Source of the DNA: Bacteroidales bacterium | GTDB lineage: Bacteria > Bacteroidota > Bacteroidia > Bacteroidales > UBA932 | Assembly (NCBI GenBank): GCA_017617715.1 | Contig: JAFZVQ010000085.1 | Location: forward strand, 1-44,765 | Reading direction: 5' to 3' | DNA length: 44,765 bases | In this document: piece after piece, positions 16,033 to 24,521 of the stretch | Layout: each line of letters begins with the position of its first letter | How positions within the stretch are numbered: position 1 is the stretch's first letter | The notes under the pieces: generated by a model | Told to the model about the DNA's origin: nothing | What the model saw: only the letters and a program-made list of their open reading frames with translations | Database searches by the model: none | Made by a program: the position numbers and the translations under genes

Positions 16033-18906
16033 ATGAGACGTTTACTTCTGGCATTGGCTGCCATCGCCTTCTCGCTCACCCTCTCCGCCCAGGAACCCAC
16101 AGGCGGCGTGAAGGGTACGATAGTCAACCGCAACGGCCGCCAGCCCATAGAAAAGGCCCGCCTGGTGCTCCTCAAGGGAGCCGAGCAGGTGGCCGAGACC
16201 GAGTCGGCCGAAGACGGCACATTTGAGATCCAGGGCCTGCCCGACGGCATGTACACCCTGTCCATCGTGGCCCCCGACTTCCTTGACAACCTGGTGCAGG
16301 TGACTGTCAACGACGGTTATATGAAGAACATGTTCAACCTGTCGATGACCTCCGTGAACCGCGTCACCGAGCTGGACGACGACTCTTTCGCCGCCTTCGA
16401 CATGGACGACTCCGGCTACAACGACAATCCCACCATCCTCTTCGGCAGCAACGACGTGTTCAACAACATCGCCGGTTTCAATTTCTCCGCAGTGCGCTTC
16501 CGCGCCAGGGGTTATTCCTCCGAGTCGCAGGACGTGTACCTGGCCGGCGTGAAACTGAATGACGCCGTGACAGGCTACAGCCCGTTCTCCCTGTGGAGCG
16601 GCCTCAACGAAGCCATGCGTTCGAAAGAATCGGTCAGCGGCTCCGAGGTGTCCGACTACGGATTCGGCGGCTACAACGGCCTCACGAACATATTCGGAAA
16701 CGCCGCCTCGGTGCGCAAGGGCCTCCGCGGCAGCGTGATGACCAACAGCCAGCTCTACCGCCTCCGCGTCATGGGCTCATATGCCACCGGCCTGATGGAC
16801 AACGGCTGGGCCTTCGCCGCCAACGTGTCCGCCCGCCTCGGCGGCAACGACTGGATCGACGGTGTGTACTACCGTTCGTTCGCCTACTACCTGGCGGCCG
16901 ACAAGGTGTTCAACAACGTCCACAAGCTGAGCTTCGCGTTTTTCGCCACTCCCGGCGAGCGCGGCGCCCAGAACGCCTCCACGCAGGAGGTCTACGACCT
17001 GATGGGGGACAACATGTACAATTCCAACTGGGGCTACCAGAACGGCCGCGTCCGCAACGCCCGCGTGCGCAAGACGCATGAGCCCGTGACGTTCCTGAAG
17101 TACGACTTCACCCCGTCCGATGTGTTCGAGGCGTCCGCCACCGTGCTCTACCGCTTCGGCAAGAACGGCTACACCGCCCTCGACTGGTACGACGCCCAGG
17201 ATCCCCGTCCGGACTACTACCGCAACCTGCCCAGCTACTTCCATGACTCCAACTCCGACATGAACCGCAACAACCCCGTCAAGTGGGCCTGGGCCAACGA
17301 GGTCTGGAGCAACGCCAGTTACTATCCCGAGCTGACGCACATCAACTGGGACCGCCTCTACAACGTAAACCGCAACCAGGCGGACGGCAGGGCCAAGTAC
17401 ATCCAGGAGGAGCGCCACGTGGACCAGAACGACCTCAACCTTGCCGCCAGCTTCAAGTGGCGCGCAGCAGAGTTCGTGACGGTGACCGGCGGCCTCAGCG
17501 GCAGGATCAACCGCACCGAGTACTACAAGGTGGTGGCCGACCTGCTGGGCGGCGAGTACTTCCTGGATATCGACAACTTCGCCGACCGCGATTTCGCATC
17601 CCAGCCCTGGAAGGTGCAGAACGACCTTAATTACTACCTCGCCAACGGCACGGCCCGCAAGCTCAAGAAGGGCGATAAATACGGCTACGACTATCTTGCC
17701 CAGGTGCGCAGCGCAGGCGGCTGGGTGAACGGCAAGTTCGTGTTCGGCAACCTGAGCGCCAACGTGGGCGGCCGCCTCGGCTACGAGGGCTTCTGGCGCC
17801 ACGGCCTTATGCGCAAGGGCCTTTTCCCCGGCTACCCCAGCAGCCAGGAAATGGCGAAGCAGTGGGAAGCGGCGGGAATCGAGCCGTCCGATGAGAGCTC
17901 CTCATGGGCCTCCAGGAAGGCTGAGTTCCTCACCTATGCCGGCAAGCTCGGCCTGACCTACGTGATAGGCGGTACCCAGCGCGTCTATGCCAACGTGGGC
18001 TATTTCAACGACGCTCCCAAGTTCAACCAGGTGTTCCTCTCCCCGAGGACCCGCAACACCATGGTCGACGACGTGGAGCCGGTGAAGACCTTCTCCAGCG
18101 ACATCAACTGGCAGTATTCCGGCGGCGGCATCAACGTCCGCGCCACGGCTTACTACACCACCATCAAGGACCAGTCCAAGGTGATGAGCGCCTACGACGA
18201 CCTCCAGAATGCCTTCTCCAACTTCGCCATTACCGGCATCGACCAGCGCAACATGGGTATTGAGCTCGGCTTCAAGATGCCCACCTATTTCGTGGAGAAT
18301 CTTTCCGTGCAGGGTGTCCTTGCGCTCGGTAGCTATGAGTACACTTCCAATCCCGTGATGACGCAGACCGTCGACAACAGCGCCGAAGTGGTGATGCAGG
18401 ACGTGCTCGTGCCTTACTGGAGGAGCACGACCCTCGAGGACGGCACGGTGCAGAAGCATTACATTCCTTCCACGCCCCAGACTGCCGTATCCCTCGGTCT
18501 TTCCTACAACCGCAACTACTGGTTCATCGACATGGACGTCGAGTATTTCGGCCGCTCCTACCTCGACATGAATCCTCTCTACCGCACCGATTACGCAACT
18601 GCCGGCCCCGACAACAATATCACCGCCCAGGAAATCGCCTACATGACTTCCCAGGAAATGTTCAAGCCGGCATGGCTCGTCAACGCTTCCGTGGGCAAGT
18701 CCTGGTTCATCAAGCGCAAATACCAGCTCGGCTTCTCCCTGAACGCGAAGAACCTGCTCAACAACACCAATGTAAAGACCGGCGGTTACGAACAGACCCG
18801 TCTGGTGGACAACACCGTGTCCAAGGAGCGCTTCTACCGTTTCGATCCGAAGTACTTCTATATGTCGGGATTCAATTACATGTTGAACGTCTATTTCAGA
18901 TTCTAG
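16033..18906 (+). CDS. TonB-dependent receptor with carboxypeptidase-regulatory-like domain
   Basis: A 957-residue outer-membrane receptor. Signal peptide 1-19 (ending TLSAQ), carboxypeptidase-regulatory-like domain at about 24-100 (GGVKGTIVNRNGRQPIEKA), plug at about 125-235 (RFRARGYSSESQDVYLAGV and DYGFGGYNGLTNIFG), then a barrel ending in MLNVYFRF. It differs clearly in sequence from the larger receptor at 5780-9205, so this is not a recent duplication. It sits between the EEP enzyme (1 nt) and an OB-fold lipoprotein (3 nt). I infer uptake of nuclease products. It is not a SusC, since no SusD is nearby. Confidence 0.9.
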   Translation: MRRLLLALAAIAFSLTLSAQEPTGGVKGTIVNRNGRQPIEKARLVLLKGAEQVAETESAEDGTFEIQGLPDGMYTLSIVAPDFLDNLVQVTVNDGYMKNMFNLSMTSVNRVTELDDDSFAAFDMDDSGYNDNPTILFGSNDVFNNIAGFNFSAVRFRARGYSSESQDVYLAGVKLNDAVTGYSPFSLWSGLNEAMRSKESVSGSEVSDYGFGGYNGLTNIFGNAASVRKGLRGSVMTNSQLYRLRVMGSYATGLMDNGWAFAANVSARLGGNDWIDGVYYRSFAYYLAADKVFNNVHKLSFAFFATPGERGAQNASTQEVYDLMGDNMYNSNWGYQNGRVRNARVRKTHEPVTFLKYDFTPSDVFEASATVLYRFGKNGYTALDWYDAQDPRPDYYRNLPSYFHDSNSDMNRNNPVKWAWANEVWSNASYYPELTHINWDRLYNVNRNQADGRAKYIQEERHVDQNDLNLAASFKWRAAEFVTVTGGLSGRINRTEYYKVVADLLGGEYFLDIDNFADRDFASQPWKVQNDLNYYLANGTARKLKKGDKYGYDYLAQVRSAGGWVNGKFVFGNLSANVGGRLGYEGFWRHGLMRKGLFPGYPSSQEMAKQWEAAGIEPSDESSSWASRKAEFLTYAGKLGLTYVIGGTQRVYANVGYFNDAPKFNQVFLSPRTRNTMVDDVEPVKTFSSDINWQYSGGGINVRATAYYTTIKDQSKVMSAYDDLQNAFSNFAITGIDQRNMGIELGFKMPTYFVENLSVQGVLALGSYEYTSNPVMTQTVDNSAEVVMQDVLVPYWRSTTLEDGTVQKHYIPSTPQTAVSLGLSYNRNYWFIDMDVEYFGRSYLDMNPLYRTDYATAGPDNNITAQEIAYMTSQEMFKPAWLVNASVGKSWFIKRKYQLGFSLNAKNLLNNTNVKTGGYEQTRLVDNTVSKERFYRFDPKYFYMSGFNYMLNVYFRF

Positions 18907-18909
18907 CTT

Positions 18910-20073
18910 ATGAAAAAGTTAATTATCGCACTTTCAGTCGCCCTTGTGGCGCTTTCTTCCTGCCGGAGTCTGAAGGAAGAATGGGATCCGGTGTTCACTT
19001 TCGGCGCCAACGAGCCGGCCGCTGAGAAACTGTTCTCCGAAGCCGACCTCAAGGATCTCGGATTCCCGGGCACTTTCACGTCCATCAAGGATCTCAAGGC
19101 GATGTACAAGGACGGCGGCGTGGCCATCAAGACCAACACCTGGATTAAAGGACAGGTGATTTCAAGCGACGTCAACGGCAACATCTACCGTGAGCTCTAC
19201 ATCCAGGACGAGACCGGCGGCATCGACGTGAAGATAGGCAAGTCTTCCCTCTACAGCGAGTTCACCCTCGGCCAGTGGGTGTATGTCAATTGCAGCAACC
19301 TTACGCTGGGCGCCTACAACGGCATGCCCCAGCTTGGCCTCGAAGCCGACAGCACTTCCACCAACGAATATGAGACGTCCTACATAGACGTCCAGGCCAT
19401 CATCAACGAGCACGTGTTCAAAGGCGCCAAGGCCGATCCCGTTGCTCCCGTGGCAGTGGACGAGGCCCAGCTCAAGGCCGCCATCAGCGCCGGCTACACC
19501 GGAGAGCTCTGGGGCAAGCTGGTCACGATCAAAGGTCTCTTGTATGGGAAGAAGATTTTCGCCCTCGTCTATCCCAACCCCAACATGCCCCACAAGAGCG
19601 GCAATCCCGAGAACCGCGTGTTCCTTTCCGATTCCGGCACCTGGGGCATCGACACATGGGCGCTCACCAAGAACACCTACATCGACATCCTGCTGAACAC
19701 CAACGCCTGGGATTCAGCGCAGGTGGGAAGCGGCAACAAACGTTACTGCACCATCACCAAGAGCCCCAACGACTGTAAGGGCGACATGCCGGAGAGCGTG
19801 CTCAAGACCTTCGGCAGCGACGCAGGCATGCCCTATAAGCAGATTATGATCAAGTATGCCACCGCCAACTACGTGTCCCACTATTTCCGCATCGGAAAGA
19901 CAGACGTGCAGGTGCGTACCAGCGGATATGCCCGTTTCGCCGACCAGAAGCTCGACTCCCGCCTGCGCGACGGCAGCAGCACCTGCGACATCACCGGCAT
20001 ACTTTCCATCTACAACGGCGCCGCCCAGTTCACCCTGGTGGACGATCCTTCGGTGTCCGTAACCGTACATTGA
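18910..20073 (+). CDS. DUF5689-type OB-fold lipoprotein
   Basis: A 387-residue lipoprotein (VALSSC, Cys 18). Two OB-like regions are visible. The first (about 60-135) has TWIKGQVISSDVNGNIYRELYIQDETGGIDVKI, the hallmark of the DUF5689/OB-fold nucleic-acid-binding-like family; the second (about 165-260) has LVTIKGLLYGKK. A third beta-rich section closes the protein (CDITGILSIYNGAAQFTL). Together with the preceding receptor it repeats the receptor-OB lipoprotein pairing seen at 5780-11102. It follows the receptor by 3 nt. Specific binding of DNA or RNA is an inference. Confidence 0.82.
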   Translation: MKKLIIALSVALVALSSCRSLKEEWDPVFTFGANEPAAEKLFSEADLKDLGFPGTFTSIKDLKAMYKDGGVAIKTNTWIKGQVISSDVNGNIYRELYIQDETGGIDVKIGKSSLYSEFTLGQWVYVNCSNLTLGAYNGMPQLGLEADSTSTNEYETSYIDVQAIINEHVFKGAKADPVAPVAVDEAQLKAAISAGYTGELWGKLVTIKGLLYGKKIFALVYPNPNMPHKSGNPENRVFLSDSGTWGIDTWALTKNTYIDILLNTNAWDSAQVGSGNKRYCTITKSPNDCKGDMPESVLKTFGSDAGMPYKQIMIKYATANYVSHYFRIGKTDVQVRTSGYARFADQKLDSRLRDGSSTCDITGILSIYNGAAQFTLVDDPSVSVTVH

Positions 20074-20078
20074 CGTTT

Positions 20079-22076
20079 ATGAAAAAAGTATTTGTTATAA
20101 TTGCCGCCGGACTGATGACCATCGCCTGCAACCGCGAAAATATTTTCCTCCAGGAATGGGACACTCCGTACGGCATCCCTCCCTTCGACAAGATAAGCGT
20201 GTCCGACTACATGCCCGCCATCAAGGCAGGCATAGAGCAGCATGACGCCGAAATCCAGGCAATAATCGATAATGCCGAGGCTCCTACGTTCGAGAACACC
20301 ATTGCCGCCATGGACCGCAGCGGCAGGCTGCTTGCCAAAGTCACGAACGTGCTGCTCAACATTATCGAGTCCGACTACAGCGACGCCCTGAACAAGGTGG
20401 TCGAGGAAGCTACCCCCATGATAGCCGCCCACAGCGACGACATAATGATGAATCCAGGCCTCTTCGCCCGCGTGAAGGCTGTCTATGAGGCCGACCAGAG
20501 CGGCCTGGACCGCGAGGAACAGATGCTCCTGAAGAAGTTCTACGACGGATTCATCCGCAACGGCATAGGCCTGGACGAGGCTTCGCAGGCACGTATGAGG
20601 GAGATCAATTCGGAACTCTCCACGCTTGCGCTTGATTTCGCCAACAACCTGCTCGCCCAGTCGAACGCTTTCAAGGAGCAGACAGGCTTCTCGGTGGCTT
20701 CCTACTACGACAAAATGGCCTCCATAGCCGACAGGGCCGAGCGCGAGAAGGTGTTCCGCGCCTATTCCATGCGCGGGCACAACGGCGACGCCAACGACAA
20801 CCGTGAGCTGGTGCTCAGGACCATGGCCCTCCGCATCGAGAAGGCTAAGATGCTCGGTTTCGAGAATCCCGCAGCGTTCATCATAAGCGACAAGATGGCC
20901 GGGACTCCTGCCGCCGTGGATGCTTTCCTCGGCAGCATCATGGATGCCGCCATGCGCCGCGCCAAGGAGGAAGTGGCTGACATGCAGAAGCTTATGGATG
21001 AGGATGTGGCCGCAGGGCTGCTGCCTGCCGGTTCCCGTATCGAGCCTTGGGACTATCTCTACTACGCCGAGAAGGTGCGCAAGGCCCGCTACGACCTCGA
21101 CGAGGCCGAAGTGTCGGAGTACTTCAAGATGGAGAATGTGCGCGCCGGCGTATTCGCCACCGCATCAAAGCTCTACGGCATCAGCTTCGAGAAGCTGGAG
21201 GACGTGCCCGTGTACAATCCGGAGTGCGAGACCTTCAAGGTGGTCGATTCCGACGGCTCCCTGATAGGCATCATAATCACCGATTATTATCCCCGTGATT
21301 CCAAGCGCGGAGGCGCGTGGATGACCAATTTCGTGGAGCAGCGTGAAGGCGTGCGCCCCGTCATCGTGAACGTGGGCAACTTCAACAAGCCGTCCGCCGA
21401 CAAGCCGGCCCTCCTTACGATCGACCAGGTGGAGACTATGTTCCACGAGTTCGGTCATGCCCTCCACGGCCTGCTCAGCCAGTGCCGCTACCAGAGTGTG
21501 AGCGGCACCTCCGTGAAGCGTGATTTCGTGGAATTCCTTTCCCAGGTCAATGAGAACTGGGCTTTCGAGCCCGAAGTGCTCGCCACCTACGCCTTCCACT
21601 ACCAGACCGGTGAGGTCATTCCCGACGCTCTGGTGGCCAAAGTGCGTGCCGCCGCCAACTTCAACCAGGGATTCACCACCGGCGAGCTTTGCGCCGCCAG
21701 CATCCTGGACATGAAGTGGCATGAGCTGGGCAGCATCGAGGGTGTGGACGTGGATTCTTTTGAGCAGAAAGCCTGCGAGGAGATGGGCCTCGTCAAGGAG
21801 ATTATTCCGCGCTACCGCAGCACCTATTTCAACCATATCTTCGGCTCCAGCGGCTATAGCGCAGGCTATTACAGCTACCTTTGGGCCGAGGTGCTCGACA
21901 AGGATGCCTTCGAACTCTTCAAGCAGAAGGGTATATTCGACAAGGAGACTGCCATGAGCCTGCGCCGCAACGTCCTCGAGATGGGCGGCAGCGAGGAACC
22001 CATGGAGCTCTACCGCCGCTTCCGCGGCCAGGACCCCGATCCCGGAGCCCTTCTCCGTGCCCGCGGCCTGAACTAA
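20079..22076 (+). CDS. M3 family metallopeptidase lipoprotein (dipeptidyl carboxypeptidase-like)
   Basis: A 665-residue zinc peptidase of the oligopeptidase A/Dcp family. The zinc motif HEFGH is at H456-E457-H460 (MFHEFGHALHGLLS); a Glu in FVEFLSQVNENW is the expected third ligand. Unlike cytoplasmic Dcp it has a lipoprotein signal (LMTIAC, Cys 17), so it probably works in the periplasm, removing dipeptides from oligopeptides. I start at the ATG at 20079 rather than an earlier TTG because the signal peptide begins there (MKKVFVII). It follows the DUF5689 lipoprotein by 5 nt and is the first gene of the run that does not look nucleic-acid related. Confidence 0.9.
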   Translation: MKKVFVIIAAGLMTIACNRENIFLQEWDTPYGIPPFDKISVSDYMPAIKAGIEQHDAEIQAIIDNAEAPTFENTIAAMDRSGRLLAKVTNVLLNIIESDYSDALNKVVEEATPMIAAHSDDIMMNPGLFARVKAVYEADQSGLDREEQMLLKKFYDGFIRNGIGLDEASQARMREINSELSTLALDFANNLLAQSNAFKEQTGFSVASYYDKMASIADRAEREKVFRAYSMRGHNGDANDNRELVLRTMALRIEKAKMLGFENPAAFIISDKMAGTPAAVDAFLGSIMDAAMRRAKEEVADMQKLMDEDVAAGLLPAGSRIEPWDYLYYAEKVRKARYDLDEAEVSEYFKMENVRAGVFATASKLYGISFEKLEDVPVYNPECETFKVVDSDGSLIGIIITDYYPRDSKRGGAWMTNFVEQREGVRPVIVNVGNFNKPSADKPALLTIDQVETMFHEFGHALHGLLSQCRYQSVSGTSVKRDFVEFLSQVNENWAFEPEVLATYAFHYQTGEVIPDALVAKVRAAANFNQGFTTGELCAASILDMKWHELGSIEGVDVDSFEQKACEEMGLVKEIIPRYRSTYFNHIFGSSGYSAGYYSYLWAEVLDKDAFELFKQKGIFDKETAMSLRRNVLEMGGSEEPMELYRRFRGQDPDPGALLRARGLN

Positions 22077-22085
22077 CGATTAATT

Positions 22086-23606
22086 ATGAAAAGAAAAGTA
22101 CTTTTAATGATTCTTGACGGTTGGGGCGAAGGACGCCACGACCGCAGCAACGCGATTTACACCCAGGGGGCTCCTTTCATCGACAGCCTCCGCGCGAAAT
22201 ATCCCATGGCCCATCTCCACGCCTGCGGCGAATATGTGGGCCTGCCGGACGGACAGATGGGTAACAGTGAAGTCGGCCACATGAACCTCGGCGCCGGCCG
22301 CATCGTATATCAGGACCTCGTGAAGGTGAACATGGCCTGCCGCAGCCACTCCCTGATGGAAAACAAGGAGATCAAGGCGGCCTACGAAAATGTCCGCAAG
22401 AACGGCGGCAAACTGCATTTCTTCGGCCTCTGCTCCCACGGCGGAGTCCATTCTTCCCTGGAGCATCTATATGAGTTCCTCGCCGAAGCGAAAAAGGCAG
22501 GACTCCCCGAGGTCTATGTGCACTGCTTCATGGACGGCCGCGACACCGATCCCCGCAGCGGCCTGGGCTTCGTGCAGGAGCTTGAGGAGAAGATGGCCGC
22601 GACCACCGGAAAGGTGGCCACGGTCTGCGGACGCTTCTACGCCATGGACCGCGACAAGCGCTGGGGCCGTATCAAGGAGGCCTACGACATGCTGGTGGAA
22701 GGCAAGGGCGACCGCTTCGAAAGCGCCACCGAGGCAATCAAGGCATCATATGCCGCCGACGTGACCGACGAATTCATCAAACCGGTGGTGATCACGAAGG
22801 ACGGCGAGCCTCTCGCAAAGGTGGAGGCCGGCGACACCGTGATCTTCTACAACTTCCGCAACGACCGCGCCCGCGAGCTGACCAACGTGCTCACGCAGAA
22901 CGACATGCCCGAGGAAGGCATGCACATGATCCCCCTGTATTACTGCACGCTCACTCCCTACGACGCCTCCTTCAAGGGCCTGCATATCCTCTTCGACAAG
23001 GAGGAGGTCACCGACACCCTCGGCGAGACCATCTCGAAGGCCGGCCTGAGGCAGCTGCGCATTGCAGAGACGGAGAAATACGCCCATGTGACCTTCTTCT
23101 TCAACGGCGGCCGCGAGACCCCGTTCGAGGGCGAAGACCGTATCCTGGTCAATTCCCCCAAGGTGGCCACCTACGACCTGCAGCCTGAAATGAGCGCCGT
23201 CGAGGTGACGGACCGCCTGTGCGAGGCCATCCGCAGCGAGAAGAACGACCTCATCATCCTGAACTACGCCAACGGCGACATGGTGGGCCATACGGGTGTC
23301 TACAAGGCCATCTGCAATGCAGTAGGCTGCATCGACGGCTGCGTCGAGACCACCATTACCTGCGCCCTCAACCACGGCTACACGGTGCTGCTGACCGCCG
23401 ACCACGGCAACGCCGACTACGCGGTCAACGAGGACGGCAGTCCCAACACCGCCCACTCCCTTAACCTGGTGCAGTTCATAGTGATAGGCGCCGGAGACGA
23501 GGTGAAGACGGTCAAGGACGGAGCCCTCTGCAACGTGGCCCCGACTATACTTAAGCTCATGGGCATCCCGCAGCCCGAGGCCATGACGGCCGAACCGCTC
23601 ATCTGA
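22086..23606 (+). CDS. gpmI: 2,3-bisphosphoglycerate-independent phosphoglycerate mutase
   Basis: A 506-residue manganese-dependent glycolytic enzyme that interconverts 3- and 2-phosphoglycerate. The N-terminal metal block [10 protein letters not shown], the catalytic Ser at 61 ([15 protein letters not shown]), [33 protein letters not shown] and the closing TADHGNADY block are all intact, and the length is normal. It is cytoplasmic. It starts 9 nt after the M3 peptidase gene, and its TGA shares a base with the ATG of the next gene. Confidence 0.96.
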   Translation: MKRKVLLMILDGWGEGRHDRSNAIYTQGAPFIDSLRAKYPMAHLHACGEYVGLPDGQMGNSEVGHMNLGAGRIVYQDLVKVNMACRSHSLMENKEIKAAYENVRKNGGKLHFFGLCSHGGVHSSLEHLYEFLAEAKKAGLPEVYVHCFMDGRDTDPRSGLGFVQELEEKMAATTGKVATVCGRFYAMDRDKRWGRIKEAYDMLVEGKGDRFESATEAIKASYAADVTDEFIKPVVITKDGEPLAKVEAGDTVIFYNFRNDRARELTNVLTQNDMPEEGMHMIPLYYCTLTPYDASFKGLHILFDKEEVTDTLGETISKAGLRQLRIAETEKYAHVTFFFNGGRETPFEGEDRILVNSPKVATYDLQPEMSAVEVTDRLCEAIRSEKNDLIILNYANGDMVGHTGVYKAICNAVGCIDGCVETTITCALNHGYTVLLTADHGNADYAVNEDGSPNTAHSLNLVQFIVIGAGDEVKTVKDGALCNVAPTILKLMGIPQPEAMTAEPLI

Positions 23607-24517
23607 TGTATAAGCTCGAACCTATACTCCGCCCCATGATCTGGGGCTCCGAGCTCTGGGTGCTTTCCGGTTATCCGGAGCGCCTTTCTGTGGTTGCCGA
23701 CGGCCCCGACAAGGGACTGAATATCAATGAGCTGGTCGCCCGCGAGAAGGGCCGGCTGGTAGGGGAGGAGTGCTACCGCCGCTTCGGCGACGAGTTCCCG
23801 CTCCTCGTGAAGTTCCTCGACGTCCACGCCCCTCTCAGCATCCAGGTGCATCCTTCTGAGGAATTCGCGCAGGCCCGCCAGGGCCTCCACGGCAAGACCG
23901 AGATGTGGTATGTCATCAGGGCTGAGAAAGACGCTGAACTTATGTGCGGCTTCTCCCGGGAAATAGGCCCGGAGGAGTTCCTGCGCAGGGTGGCCGACGG
24001 CAGCATCACCGATGTGATAGCCCGCCACCATATAGAGTCCGGCGATGTGTTTTTCATCCCGACGGGGCGCGTCCACGCCCTGCTGGAAGGAAGCTACATT
24101 GCTGAAATTCAGCAGACTTCCGACTCTACCTACCGTATCTGGGACTACAACCGTCCCGGGCTGGACGGCAAGCCCCGCCCTCTCCACACCGACCTTGCCA
24201 AGGATGCCCTGGACTATAAGGTCTGCGAGAGCTACAAGACTCCGTACACGCCCCGGCGCGACGCCGAGGTGCCGCTGGTGAGCTGCCAGTATTTCACCAC
24301 TTCCGTGCTTGAGCTTTCAGCGCCTTTTGCAAAGGACCTCAGGGGGCTTGACTGTTTCCTGATAGTGATGTGCCTCGAAGGCGGAGCGGTGCTGCGTAGC
24401 GATACCGGCGAAGCGCATATCGGTGCCGACGAGTGCATACTTGTGCCCGCTTCCGCCCGGGGGATTGAATTCATCCCGGACGCAGGCGGACTGAAGGTTC
24501 TTTTGAGCCACGCTTGA
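23606..24517 (+). CDS. manA: mannose-6-phosphate isomerase, class I
   Basis: A 303-residue cupin-type zinc isomerase converting mannose 6-phosphate to fructose 6-phosphate. Zinc-ligand blocks are present: IQVHPSEEF (Gln, His), GKTEMWYV (Glu) and PTGRVHAL (His); RIWDYNR contains the usual active-site Arg. This is the short bacterial form, as in Bacillus and Bacteroides. The start overlaps the gpmI stop (TGATG), so the two sugar-phosphate enzymes are coupled. It is 4 nt from rnr. Confidence 0.92.
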   Translation: MYKLEPILRPMIWGSELWVLSGYPERLSVVADGPDKGLNINELVAREKGRLVGEECYRRFGDEFPLLVKFLDVHAPLSIQVHPSEEFAQARQGLHGKTEMWYVIRAEKDAELMCGFSREIGPEEFLRRVADGSITDVIARHHIESGDVFFIPTGRVHALLEGSYIAEIQQTSDSTYRIWDYNRPGLDGKPRPLHTDLAKDALDYKVCESYKTPYTPRRDAEVPLVSCQYFTTSVLELSAPFAKDLRGLDCFLIVMCLEGGAVLRSDTGEAHIGADECILVPASARGIEFIPDAGGLKVLLSHA

Positions 24518-24521
24518 TATT

